Positions 21,079-34,800 of a DNA stretch of 64,000 nt are shown here, piece by piece; within the stretch, counting starts at the first letter, position 1; every line of letters starts with the position of its first letter. This DNA comes from Schizochytrium sp. TIO01. Lineage: Eukaryota > Sar > Bigyra > Thraustochytrida > Thraustochytriidae. The position numbers were made by a program, and so were the translations under genes. The notes under the pieces are model-generated. The model did not search any database. It saw nothing but the letters and a program-made list of their open reading frames with translations, and had not been told where the DNA came from. The stretch lies in NCBI GenBank assembly GCA_004764695.1, contig SMSO01000035.1, positions 556,001 through 620,000 on the forward strand. The letters run 5' to 3'.

Positions 21079-22841
21079 CTATATTATATTACTCGACATA
21101 AATAATTTACCGAACGATATGTTAGTCAAATTTATTCCCACAGCATACGTAGCTGAAATATTGTACATCCATGCCAACATCTTCTCGCTAGAGTATATCC
21201 CCCATCACCCTCTTGCCCAAAGGTCTACCGTATTTACGTATTGTCGGTCTTAAAAACTAAGAGAAAAAGCAGACCCAATTTCATTTGAATCTTCCACTTG
21301 GAAATGAGTAGGAGAAATGCTTTACCGTCAAAACTCTCCCAAAACTATGAACCACACTGATGTATAATCAATCAATTCAGCCCGGCAAACTGTTTTGGTG
21401 ATACCCTTTCTTACCCCTCCCACCAATCAAATTGAATTTGCGCTGCCTTCAGATATTGCCGGTCTTGAAAACCAAGAGAAAAAGCAGACCTCCATCCCAT
21501 ATAAATCTTTCACTTGGAAATGAGTAGGAGAAATGCTTTACCGTCAAAACTCTCCCAAAACTATGAACCACACTGATGTATAATCAATCAAATCAGCCCG
21601 GCAAACTGTTTTGGTGATACCTTTCTTACCCCTCCCACCAATCAAATTGAATTTGCGCTACCTTCAGATATTGCCGGTCTTGAAAACCAAGAGAAAAAGC
21701 ACCTCCATCCCATATAAATCTTTCACTTGGAAATGAGTAGGAGAAATGCTTTACCGTCAAAACTCTCCCAAAACTATGAACCACACTGATGTATAATCAA
21801 TCAAATCAGCCCGGCAAACTGTTTTGGTGATACCTTTTCTTACCCCTCCCACCAATCAAATTGAATTTGCGCTACCTTCAGATATTGCCGGTCTTGAAAA
21901 CCAAGAGAAAAAGCACCTCCATCCCATATAAATCTTTCACTTGGAAATGAGTAGGAGAAATGCTTTACCGTCAAAACTCTCCCAAAACTATGAACCACAC
22001 TGATGTATAATCAATCAATTCAGCCCGGCAAACTGTTTTGGTGATACCCTTTCTTACCCCTCCCACCAATCAAATTGAATTTGCGCTGCCTTCAGATATT
22101 GCCGGTCTTGAAAACCAAGAGAAAAAGCACCTCCATCCCATATAAATCTTTCACTTGGAAATGAGTAGGAGAAATGCTTTACCGTCAAAACTCTCCCAAA
22201 ACTATGAACCACACTGATGTATAATCAATCAAATCAGCCCGGCAAACTGTTTTGGTGATACCTTTTCTTACCCCTCCCACCAATCAAATTGAATTTGCGC
22301 TACCTTCAGATATTGCCGGTCTTGAAAACCAAGAGAAAAAGCACCTCCATCCCATATAAATCTTTCACTTGGAAATGAGTAGGAGAAATGCTTTACCGTC
22401 AAAACTCTCCCAAAACTATGAACCACACTGATGTATAATCAATCAAATCAGCCCGGCAAACTGTTTTGGTGATACCTTTTCTTACCCCTCCCACCAATCA
22501 AATTGAATTTGCGCTACCTTCAGATATTGCCGGTCTTGAAAACCAAGAGAAAAAGCACCTCCATCCCATATAAATCTTTCACTTGGAAATGAGTAGGAGA
22601 AATGCTTTACCGTCAAAACTCTCCCAAAACTATGAACCACACTGATGTATAATCAATCAAATCAGCCCGGCAAACTGTTTTGGTATTGACACAACCCTAC
22701 CCTATTTAAAATCCAATCTTCAAAGAAACCTTTGAAAAGATTTGTCCATTGTTCTTCAATTGAACCCACTCATTATCCCAAATTCCCCTTCCAAAAAAAA
22801 CTATTCTTGTACGTATGACAAGAACCAAAATAATAACCTAC
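21079..22841 (-). other. VPS13 intron (1763 bases) containing a tandem array
   Basis: On the coding strand the donor is CAG|GTAGGT (exon 1 ends at 22842) and the acceptor ATATAG|CGTGGT (exon 2 starts at 21078), both in phase 0. Splicing joins RLYQ to RGAPPQTQQVLLPYHS, which reads through the expected VPS13 order. Without splicing, the frame stops 18 codons after the donor. Most of the intron is a 214-base tandem array. Confidence 0.85.
21226..22683. repeat. About seven tandem copies of a 214-bp unit
   Basis: The marker GAAATGAGTAGGAG recurs at 21301, 21517, 21730, 21944, 22158, 22372 and 22586, giving spacings of 216, 213, 214, 214, 214 and 214. The copies are near-identical except the first (nearest exon 2), which is the most diverged, e.g. 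TTGTCGGTCTTAAAAACT against TTGCCGGTCTTGAAAACC. The array stops abruptly at 22683 in the word CTGTTTTGGT. It lies wholly inside the VPS13 intron. Confidence 0.97.
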
Positions 22842-25800
22842 CTGATATAGTCGAAGAGTTTGCAGAGAAAGATTATCAATACGATAGGGCGGCAGAGACG
22901 GCAGCTCAGGACGGAACGTAATGAAGATTGTCGAGCTTCCATTTGGATTAGCGCGATCAAGTGATACATCAACCCTAAGAATGTATACAGCATGCGTATG
23001 CTCATTTCGCAATCGAACATAGAATTCTCCTATGTTATCAATACTAAACCCACCACTCCAAATCCAACCATATTCGTCAAATCGAACACAAATCTCTCGT
23101 GGAGCACTAGCATCCCGCCAGTGATACGGTGTTCTCTCTCCAGGACGAATACTATCTGCTCGCTCAGATGCAGAAGTAAGCACAGAGGTTGAACCGTAGA
23201 GTCGCTGCGTGTCAATATTCTTGGCGCCGAAGAGGCGACCTACAACACCACCGAGCCCGAACATATCTATTGCACTTCCTGAATACGCCCCATGGCTCAG
23301 AGGACGTTGCTTCACTTTCAGTGTCCTGCCTAAGGCATTTATAAGAACAAAGCGAGGAGTTAAGGTAATCACCTTAGTACGTCTAAATTGCCCCTCTGCA
23401 ACGGCGATAGATACCCCCAAAACGAAAAGTTGACGAGGACTATCACTTTTGACGTTCCACTGCTGTTTTAGCTCGATCAATCCAGCAGTACCAGCAGAGT
23501 CCAAACCCATCGCCTGGGACCAACCAGAGTCAGCGGCCTTGACACATATACGCCCCTTCTTTCGACGTTTGTCTGTGTACGAAAACATGAGAGGTTCACC
23601 AACTCGCTTATCTCCGTGCAAAGCAGAGTCATCTAGGATATCAAGAAGCCCACCAGGTGCACGACGCTCGCCTGTTACTCCACGACGGTTAAGGTAGCGT
23701 TCACCAAGTTTCTGTCGCATACGTAAGCGACGCATGACAGCCATTGCATCATTCTGCCCAGCTGCGATGTGCCCGCCGAATGTTTCTGCAAGGCTGGCAG
23801 ACCTCGATGCTGACCGAACCAATAAGTGCAAGTCAGACAAGTTTACAATCCAGTAGGGTACATACAATACAAGCTTACGTAATCCTCCTGGGAGCACAGA
23901 TAACTCGGCAGACACAGTTAAAGTGCGACGATTTGAGTCCTTCAGCTGTATCGACTCTTCTCTCAGAATACCTACACGAGCATCGTCACGAATTGCAGAC
24001 CACTGAAGAGAACCGTCACCTTGACGGTCAACCCCAGCAGTGGTACCTTCCTCGACTTGTCGATCCTCAATCTTGGTTTTCCCTGGGGTATGCAAGGTGA
24101 TACTTGATGAGCTGCTCTGGCTTTTTGGCAGAACTCCACCAGCAGGGAGAGAAGGGGGGTGAACACTACACCGAATAAATGGAACACCATCAATTTGAAG
24201 CACAGAACTCCAATCAAAGCCAGAGAGGCGAATGGAGAGAGACAGCTCTGCCTCTGGACGGACACCTTGCCAGCGTAAGGAATTTCCTACCGGAAGTTGA
24301 CCATCTGCCGCAGCATGGGACGCGCCATCGGCGCGTAATCGATATGTCACTGGTGACGCGAGTAAATTTGACACCAACAGGGGTGCTTCGAAAGAGATTA
24401 TACGAAGGGATGTTCCTGTCTGGCGAGTTGAAGAAGAGTCTCCGAACTGTTGCTTGTTCCAAGGTCTCCGTCGGGGCAATTTCCGAGAAGGATCCCGGCT
24501 CCTCGAGCTGAAATGCTGTCCACTCATCGCAGCAGCGGCGGCAGCAGCAGTAGAGGCTACTGATGTCTTTTGGGAACTTGTGGAACTTTTTGTTACAGTA
24601 TTCCCACGAGTGTGAGATCCGGCTGCCCTCCATGTGATCGGATTGATTGTTGTAGATGTTGCAGATGAAACATCAGCACTGCCACTGCCATGGCGGCCAT
24701 CGGAATCCCAAGTAGAGTTCGATAACGCTTTAACAGCATCTGTACCTGATCGACAATCCACTGCACAATATGTCACAAGATGACCTTGAGTACTACCGTC
24801 TGGATTATACCCCCCTGCTGCAAAATCAAGTGTTGTTCGTATAGAAGAGTTTTCTGAACAATCTGGAGACAAATCACAGGGCAAGGAAACGGGGAGGAAG
24901 TCATACGGGTCACTGTACGCGGACGGGCGTACACTGACCTCGACAATATGAGCATTTATGAGCTCGGCGACATGCACGGGTACGGGAATGACTTCCCCAG
25001 GAGCTAATCGGTAAGTGAAAAGATCCGTGTTGGCTTGGTCTTGGGACACAGGGCCTTGGTGCGGCACCACAACCTCCATCGGCCCGACACAGTGATTACG
25101 CAGAAGCAAATTTGACCGAACGCACATTACTTTCGCAGAGCCCACGGCAACTACGTCGCACGTAATAGTGATTGCACGAACCTCAGGATGCTTCGAAGTT
25201 GCGCCAAGACGAAACAAGAATGAACCTTCTCGGTCGAGAGGTACATCACGAAGAGGATGCCATGGAGACTCTTGGACTCGAGAGTCTGGAGAGCGGATAA
25301 GCACTGATACGCGACGGCCTTCCGACTCGAAGCCATCCCGCCGGCCAGAGGCAATACTTAGACTCTCGAATTGAATAGGCATTTCAGATCCTGATTGAAG
25401 AGGCCGAATTTCCCCATCTCGAGTCCAGAAGGCAATTGGCAAGCCGGTTTCGTTGTAGATACGGAATAGGCTAACTGAGTCACGTTGAAATTCACCTCGA
25501 CCAACATGGGATTTCTCTGGGTTCCAGATTTGCGTAGCGCCGGAAACACCTTCAATAAAGGCCTCAGTAAAGTTTACATTGAGAATTGACTGGGAATCAA
25601 CGCTTGCAGACATGCGCAATCTCTGTCCGCGCTTTCCAGCCGGGACTAAACCGCGAATTTGAACCCTCCATGGTTCCAATAAAGGTTCCCAGGCGCCAAG
25701 GCGATGATTGTAGGAATCAGCTCCTATTGAGAAATAAGTGCGCGCCAGCAAGCCGTTCGGACCAACATCAATGTCACAGTTGGATCGGCGAGCAACGAGT

Positions 25801-28800
25801 TCTATAACAGGCGAGCTTTGCCCATGCATATCATCCACAAGGAGAAAACGAGCACCGCTAAAGTCAAGTGTGAAGTGTGCACCAGTAATTGATGCCCCAA
25901 GAGTTTTTTCTGTTAGCTCTCCAACTGCAGCTCGGGCAGCAGCACTTTTATCCTGGTTTGCCGTGTCAGTATCATAATGAGTCCCCAAAGTATTTGCTTT
26001 CTTTGTATGAGTTTGCGCACTGGTACCATTTTGAGTCGGCCCAGAACCCGAAGCGCCTTCCTCCATGATGCTTTCTAACTGAGATGAAAATCGCAAAACT
26101 CGTTGAGCAATATCGCCAACTGAACGAATCTCAAGATAAGTAATTTGAGAATCAATCTGCCCAACCCCTGCATCTAGAAGGTGAACCAGGCGTTCCGAAC
26201 CTTCGCGCTGCCCGACACGGTAGCGAATTGAAGATTGAAATGGCTGCACAAGAATTGAAGTTTGTTGCGCGGAATTCGTCGAAGCTCTTGATCCGTGTGA
26301 ACTTGCTGACCCAGGCCTGAATTCTCCAGCACGCATACCCAACCGCACTGAACAAGCAGTCATGTCAAGCATCCATTCAGGTCGCTTAGATACTGTGATG
26401 GTCTTGCGAGGGATGGTAAAAGAACTCCGTGTGATTAAGTCACGTTGCTCAAGGCGTGAGGAAAGGTTTGTTGTCAAGGTAAAGTTAAATGCTGCTGTCA
26501 ATGCCCGAGAGTCTTTTTGCTTTGGCCGTTCCATGATATGGACTTCTAAACCAATAACATCGACCTCAATATTTGTCACAGTCTCATGGACAATTGAACG
26601 AACAGTAAGCTGAGAACGAGTTTTAGGTCGCCTTATATTTGGAGATGCGATGCCTTGCTCCGATGTTTCATCGCCAGAGTCCGACGCCCAAGAGTAAACT
26701 GGGGCGACTGAAGCAGAATCAAGACCTGTGAAAATACGAGATGGTGGCATAGGGGACCGACCAGAGATAGACGACGCAGGTACAGTCGCAACTGCCATAC
26801 CAGTAGTATTTGGACCATCTCCCCGGGAGTTACCACTTCGAGCAAGAGAGGGGCGACTAATTACGCTACCTGGTCCAGCACTATTTCTGGATATCAGGGA
26901 TTTAGAACGTTCTAATCCAAAAGGAAGAGATGCCTTGTCTGTCACAGTGCTGCTCCCTCCCCGGCCTTGACTTGCTTGAGTTGTTGCAAGGTTAGTTTCC
27001 CTTCCCTCATCAGGATTCGAAGTGCTAAGATCAGGCAGTCGGGGAGGCCATAGGCCTTGCATCGAAGCATGGTCTTGCGCTTCGTTCATCCATTTTGTAA
27101 GAGCTAGAACAAGTGCTTCGACAAGGCATAATTGCGTATTTGCAATCTGCAATTTAATACTTTCGTCTGTTACAAAATGCACCAATGATCCGCGCTCTTG
27201 TTTTCGTTTAGGATTTCGTCGAATGGAGGACCAGTCTGCGTGAAGAAACGGGCTACCTTGCGGATCATAAATAGTTGCACCAGCATCAACCATGCTTTCT
27301 GCTGCATCACGAAGATGTTTCGGGCGCTCATCAAGAAGGAATAATCGCGTTATCTCCAACGTTCCAGAACGAGATCCACCTTTGGTTTGCTCATATGAAG
27401 CCAAAAATGGTCCCAGCTGCAAGTGAGCAAGAGACTCCACACTTGCTTGAGCTGCATTAATAATACGGCGATTCGAAATTCTTCTACTTTGAAAAGAACC
27501 CCCTGACCCAGGCGGTGGCGGCAACGCAACACGCTGGTACCCTTGCTGACGTTTAGTAGTTTGGGCTGATTTCGATGAGCTCCATAGAATTTCAAGAGAG
27601 GCACTTTCAAGCTCAAAATCTGCTGACAGAACCAAGGTATCAATGGCAGCACGTGTCTGTTGCAAGGAGTCATCCTTTGTAATTTTAGCTGAAATGAGTG
27701 GAGACACCTTCGGTGCGGGTGATGAGTGTGCTGTTGAGCATGTGCATTCTGAGATCTGAGAGCTCACCTCAGCCGGTACACGTCGAGGGGTTCCAGATGG
27801 CACCACCTCAGAACCATTGATATCAATATGAGACTTCATATTGGCAAGTTTTACTGAAATATCTTGCATGTCAAGACCAGATAAATGATCTAAAATACCA
27901 CTTATCGTGGCAACGTGGATATCAGAGATTCGCAATGCAAATCGTGACGCAGAAACCTTGGACTTGATTGCTTGTACTCCCGATGTGAGGTCGAGTGGGG
28001 TGAGTTTCCAAACCCAAATTCGATTTAATTCAGAAGGTACAAGCTCAGTTTGGCAAAACTGATCATGTACAGCACGACAAACCCACGCAGTGCCAATGTG
28101 TCGTACACTCTTGGCATGAATTCCAGTATCTTCGATAAGCTTAAATGTGACAGTATTGCCCGAGGCAGTAGTTTCTGGTACCTGCATAGAGAGATTTGAC
28201 ATATATAATGATACAGCTTCAACAGCATGCATGGCATGTGCCCCCCCTTGTTTATCACGCAAAAGCTCGAACTGTTCTTCTGCCCCACAATCACCAAGAA
28301 AAAAACGATTGTGCAGATCCACAGCATCAACATGAATAATCCCCATGGGAGTACCTTGTTGAGTGCTTGGGAATTCCAAAGAGCAGTCAAAGAGCAAAAT
28401 TTGAAGACTGTCGAGGCCAAAGAGTTCACCCTCTTTGCTTGCTGTCCCAGCACTACGTTTTGAGATTTTCTTATGAGAATCAGCATCACTCCCACGTAAT
28501 TTGGTGTCCATTGCGCCGCTTGGGCCGTCTTCAGATTCGGCATCTTTTTCGGTACTCTCAAGCTTTTGATCTTCCCGAATGACAAAATATTCCATATTTC
28601 GTGAGAGGGAACGAAGGAGTTCGCCTTCGTAGATATAATCCACCATTGCGTGAACAAAATCAACGTTGGCACGGCAAAAGAAGGAACGAACTTGAAATTG
28701 AACATCAGTGCGCAATGGCAACGCTGGTACTGGAACTTGCGCCGCCTCTTCAAGGTCCTCATTGGGGGCTATATCATGCTGACTAAACCCGTTGTGATGC

Positions 28801-31800
28801 TCATTTTCACTTGATCGGCAACCCCTATGTCTGCACCGAGGTTTCCCCATACCATGGCTTGATTGAGCTTTTCTGGGTAGTTTGCGACGGGAAGAGGGAA
28901 GTTGGTCTGCCACAGGTGTGCCAGGCCGAGGACTGCCAGGTGGGGATTCCCTGAGATACGAATCAAGAACTTCGTCCAAGTCCAAGTGCGGCTGATTGCT
29001 ACTCGGAGTATCGGTTGAACTATTATCATCAACTTCTATTTCTGTCACATCTGGATGCTTACTTTCATCTGTACCAGAAGCGACGTCCAAATCTAGTTCA
29101 CTGTCATGGGTTGCCTTTGACGGGGAGTCGACAATAAGTCGATGACGACGCCATGCATCAGAATAGAAGGTGCTCTGGAGGAGGAAGAGGGGTCGCTTGT
29201 CGTTTTCCCGCCGCTGACTACCAACCACCAGAACTCCAGGAGGTCGAGCTTCGTCTCCCAAAGATAATTCTTGTTCCGAGATTGTGAATGTTGCAGACTT
29301 TTCCGCGAAATTAGCCCGACGATTATTGTGATCAAAAGTGGACCCAATCCCAGTCAAACAATCCCGAAGAGCGAAATTTCCCATTCGAGCAGACATAGAT
29401 GATTGCCCATCTTCGCGAGTTGCAGCGCGCAGCTCAACTTCGCTGAACATAATTTCTGCCAATGGGGATTGTTTCACAGGCTTGGGAGGTAAAGGAAGAC
29501 CATATTGATCCACATCAATGTTCTCACGCACAGATGTTGTTCCAGAAGGGTTTGGCCCTTCAGTAGATAAATTTCGGGCAAGACGAGACCTCCGTAGTGA
29601 TCGATGCTTATTAATAGATCCAACAAAAGAAACAGTGAGTTGTTTGAGAGTGGCCTGCACCTGCGCTTGAATTCCATCCCTTGGAATGTTTGCGTCATTT
29701 CTATTCAGACGTGTTGGCAAGACTCCAGGTTCTTCACTTGTTGATGACGTCAAAGGTAAATGTTGAGTAGATAGACGAGGGTTCGAAGTAATCGAATTCC
29801 GGTCTCTCTGACTCTCTATTCCCGCATCAACTGGTTGACCAGAATTACAATTCTGAGTGTTACTACCTGCGTACATTGCTACTCGTCCAAACGAGTCAAG
29901 CAATGCACTTAATACAGGCTGTGAAAATGTTACATCCACAGAACCCATCACAACACGTAGATCTGCGCCTACTCCGCAATACAGAGGCGAATCTTTGGCC
30001 AGTGCTTGAAGTCCAACCGAAAATACAGAACCATCAGCCTCAATTTCGGAGTGCAGGCGTGGCCTTTCGATTCGCCCGCCACGTTGAGAATTATTCCGTA
30101 AACGTTGATGTAAGTGAGTTGGTGCTTGCTGGGCTTGTGCTTGTTGCTGTTGTATTACAGTCTGAGCGACTGCTCTGCGAACCAGTTGAGGAAATTGCGC
30201 TAGATGGTTTGCCATCCCTGGCCCTAGGCGAAACTCTGAAAGATCATGACCCATAACATCATGAATAGTTACACAGCGCATCGAGAAGTCCACAGATGTT
30301 TCCATGGTACGTAATGTAGCTTGAGTAGAAATGTTCTCCAGGAGAATAAGAATGATGCCTTCTTGCTCTTCGTAAAGCTCCATTTTAGTTGCATCGTCTT
30401 GATCATTGACAACGCTGGGCACAATACCCCGCTCTTCGTCATCCTCCGGGTCATGAATAGCAGCGGTACCTTCATCATCATCATCACCTTCACTTGCAAG
30501 CACCTCATCGAGAGCTTCATCAATAACGGATGATGAAGGAAACTGTTTCAATTTGGAAGTAGGGGCTTTCGTAGATGCATCTCCGTTAGTGCTCTGCTTA
30601 ACAGCTGCGTCAAGACTTTTTGTTGGAGTTTTACGATTGAATGGATATAAGGAAGTTGCGCCCTCCATGCGCTCTAGTTGTTCAATTTCGTCTAGCCATT
30701 CACGGATGTAAGGCTTAACAATGGGTTTTTGACGTGGAGACATCACAAGCTGAGCTGCCTCAGAACCATCTTGCGAGGAATTTGCGTCATTGGCACTCGA
30801 GGAAAGTTTTCCCTTTTTCTGCTCAGACGAGTGCAATACACTGTTTTTTGCTTTTATCTGTACATCATGTGCATTATCCATACCAAATGACCGGCGGCGT
30901 GCTCGCGCAGCATTGTGTGCAGTAGTTTGAGTTGTATGTGCGCCATTAGCAGAAGTAGACTTTGGACGAGTAACACTGATCATTACAAATGCAACGTTCA
31001 TGGAACACTGAAGATAGGAAATATTGATACGCTTGTTTGGTGCCTCTTCCATGCTTGAAGATGAATCAGCTTGAGGGCTTGCGTCGACACCGAGCTCGTC
31101 ACCTTGCAGGGCAGATACAAAGCTCGAGACACTCCCACTCTCAGAAGTTTGACGATGAAATGATGTATGCGCCACTGAACCAACGGTGGTGTAAAAGTCA
31201 TTGTCAAAGTCGTCTATGTCGTCTACTCCTCCATTCTCGTCAACACTCAACGCAAAGGCATCGTGATCAGTTCGCAAAGTTTCATGTAACGAAGCAGCGA
31301 TCGAAGCGGATTCCCAGTCAGAAGTATCTAATCTTCGCGATGAATGTTTGAGTGGAGAAGTTGCTGCACTAGCTCCCGAGGAAGTAGCAGCTTCAAAGAA
31401 ACTCTGAGACCGCTTTGATCCACCTCGAGGTGTGGTAGATCCCCCTGCTGCATTGTTTGAAGTAGATTGCCCGGGCATAGCCGAAGAAAAAGATTTTCCT
31501 TTGGTTGAGGTAGAACTTGAAGAAGGGAGCCGTAAAAAGCGGTCTTGTCGTAAAGCGGAATTACCTCCAATACTGCTGGACACAGACTCGGCGCTACTAT
31601 TTAAAAACAAAGTAGGCATTCGTGCATCACTGCCGCCATTAGATGAAAGCACCGCATTGTCCTGCCCTAGGACACCTACAAAAGCAGGACTTGAGCTTTG
31701 GTGCACTGGCGAGAGAAATTCGGAATATGAAGCCATCCGCGGGCTGGCTTCGCCGGCATGAGCTACCAAAGCATCTCCGACACCACCAATAACAAGTTCA

Positions 31801-34800
31801 TTCACATCTAAAGGCCGAAAATTAGAGCTTGATTTTGTTGGGGCATCAACTGTCTTGGAGGCAGACCCAGAATCAGAGACAGCTTGTAGAGAATTAGCTA
31901 CTTGAGCCATGACTTCAAATTTCTCTGGGCTCATTCGGATATGAAGCGAAGGGAGATTGGCAAAAACTTTGTATTGAGGCAGCGTACGGTCATACTGCAA
32001 TATGCTAACGCATAAGACCATATTGAATGTAAAGCGATCAATGACATGCATGTGTAGCCGACGTTGTTCTGTGCTTGAGCGCCAATTAACGCCCATACTA
32101 GTCGCCAGCACTTGTACATTCGAACAGGATATTTTGTATTCGTCAAAGAATCGACTCATATCACCTCCAGTTTTTGATTCTCCTATATGATTCTCTAAAT
32201 TGGTTCGTGCTCGCGACGAAAGATCACTACTTGTTCGGTTTGGGGGCATAGGGCGTTTCCCTAACTTTGATGATTTGTCCGTAGGCCTTGTGTCAGAGGG
32301 CGTGCGCGCTTCACGTTTCACAGGCGATAAAGCCTTATCACGAATTGTCATTCGGCCAAAGTCGACAAGGACAAGCTTAATGTCCTCCTCTGGCGTGCTA
32401 GCTGGTACTTGCTGAGGTAGAATTAGTAATGGCGCTTGCATGTCTACATCCATGGAAACCGAAAAGTGGTTTTGATAAGCATATTCCATCTTTGCTTTAT
32501 GACGTGAATGAACATTTGCGAAATCATTAATTGACGCGAGTTGGGCTTCTCGATAAGTATAAACAGAATCCGGAATACGAAAGGCAGTAGAGACACGATC
32601 AACACACGAGGGACTGTAGATCAATTCGAGAGGACGAAGCCGAACTCGAAGAGCAACATCTGCTCCAGTCTCGGGGCAATGGGAGTCAACTTCCAAAGAA
32701 AAAACTGCGGATGCACGAGTCCGGCTTCGGGTAGCTCGAGAGCGGCCTCGTGATGAGCGGACGCCCCATATTTCACTATTCGTGTCTAGCCCTACATGGC
32801 GTCCTCGGAAAGTACGATGAGCTGCAGATGATCCGTCCTCACTGAGCCCTTCAGGGTATGAAGTACCCTCATCAATTTCGCCTACACCACGAGGAACTCC
32901 TTCGTAATCTGAGTACATTGGCAAGAGCGACTCAGGCATTGGCAAGACATCATCGTTTTCCATCAGGCCAACGTTGCCGATCATGTCATAATTTCTACCA
33001 ATCATACTTGGCCAGCCACTAGTAGAGTGACGCCGCCGATCTGAAGTACGCCCCCCTCGTAGACGTTGTTGACGTTCGGTTGCTAGGCGCTTGTGATAGT
33101 TGAACTCCATGCGTTCTGCTGCCCCACTCCAGGCAGGCGGTGTCGCATGAGAAGCGCGTTCTACATCAGAAAAGGCAGAAACACCAGAAGATAAGTTATC
33201 TGCGAGGCCTCCATTCCCCCCGTCCTTGATTGAGACTATTTTAGCGAATCGATCATCTGCTGAACACCAGTCAAAGACCTCGAGATTTTCTAATGACAAA
33301 AGAGCGCGGTCAGTCCCATTTTCACGTTTGGAAACATGAACACTAGTTCCCAGAAAATGCGCATCCATTAAAAGCTCCGGAGTTGCTAGAGCATTCGATG
33401 GGTCTTTATTGTCCCAAAGCTGAAGTCTACATTCCTCCATGCGAAATCTAAGTACAGATTTTATGCGAACGCCCCGCGATTGGATACTCCGTGATCCAAC
33501 TCCATTGGCCCCACCTCGACTCACCTCCGCGCTTGATGCCATCGGAGGTCGTTGACCAGCAGCTGCATTTGCTTCTAAAATTTCGGTAGGGTCAAAGTTA
33601 AGCATCTCAAAAAGACGTTCTTGTTCTTCACGAGTCATTAAGGGGCGTTCCTCGCCATGAGCAGCAGCATTGGCAGCTGCGGAAGTAGCAGGCCTTTGTT
33701 GTGTATGTGAAGCTGCAGAGCTCCCACCTAAGCCAACAGCCCACCCTGCCCAGCCAAATACAGCGCCCGCCCAGCCAGGTGTGTCCTCCTGGGCAACTGG
33801 CTTGCCTGATGCACGACGCTCGAACTCGAGCAAATGTAAATGCGCCCGCTCTAACCGAAGTTGATTCTCAGCAAGAGAACGAAAGTACATGATATCCTCG
33901 ACATCATACCTGTCTTCAAGTTGCTCGAGTTCCTTTTGCTCGTGGGGGCTCAGTTCAAGATAGTCCGTAATAACAATTGAAGGTGCTGCATCTGTATCAA
34001 TTCCGAGGCCTGTGCTCTCATGATCTGTAGTACTATACTGCTCATCTCTTTTCTTAGACTTCATTGGTGTGCTTTGTAAGTCAGCAATGCGGCGGCCCCG
34101 ACGCATCATATCCCGTTGGAGTAGAATTGGTGAATCTACCATAGTAGAAGTTACATTTCCGTTTGCAGCAATCTGTTGAGTTCGTGTACGTTTGGGAGTT
34201 GAAACGGAGGCAGCAACCTCACTACGCGGTCGACCAGCAAGACTGCGTTTCCATAACTCAATGTACCGTAAACGGTCTTCACGTCGATGAGTAATATATT
34301 CTGCAGAAAAACGCCGCCTGCGTTCTCGGACGTCCTCCAAGGTTGCCCGAATCGCAAATTGCCACCAAATTCTAGGTGCATCTCGCACAGTCACACCCTT
34401 AGGGCGAAGCTCTGCATATGGATAGGACTTTTCAGCAGCATCAAACGCAGCAAGCATCTCCCATGCATCAAGGAACTGAAAGCGCTCCAATACCATTGTA
34501 ACCGGGTCGAGGTCAAGATCCAGAACGGTGTCAGGACTATCTGGAAAGCGCGGATCACGATTTGACTGCATTTTCAAAGTCAACCCAACAGGCTCAAGAA
34601 TGAAACAATGTTGTGCACCTGTGCCAAGCCGCGCTCGCGTCTTATGATGAGAAGCCGAAGCCATGGCTGCAGCAATTGCTGCAGCATTGCGAATCCGCTC
34701 CAAATCACTTTCCTCTGAACCTTCTCGGTCTGTGTTTTCATTTGGTGAGGGGGTCATGTACGTCCGATCGAGACGAAGTCTCGCTCGTCTCTGCTCTCTA

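Noticed and set aside
21226-22683. CRISPR-like array
   Set aside because: The units are 214 bp, contiguous and near-identical throughout, with no short repeat/unique spacer structure, and lie in a eukaryotic intron.
28025-28762. 245-codon minus-strand frame inside VPS13 exon 1
   Set aside because: Alternative frame of the VPS13 coding strand; composition follows from the real frame.
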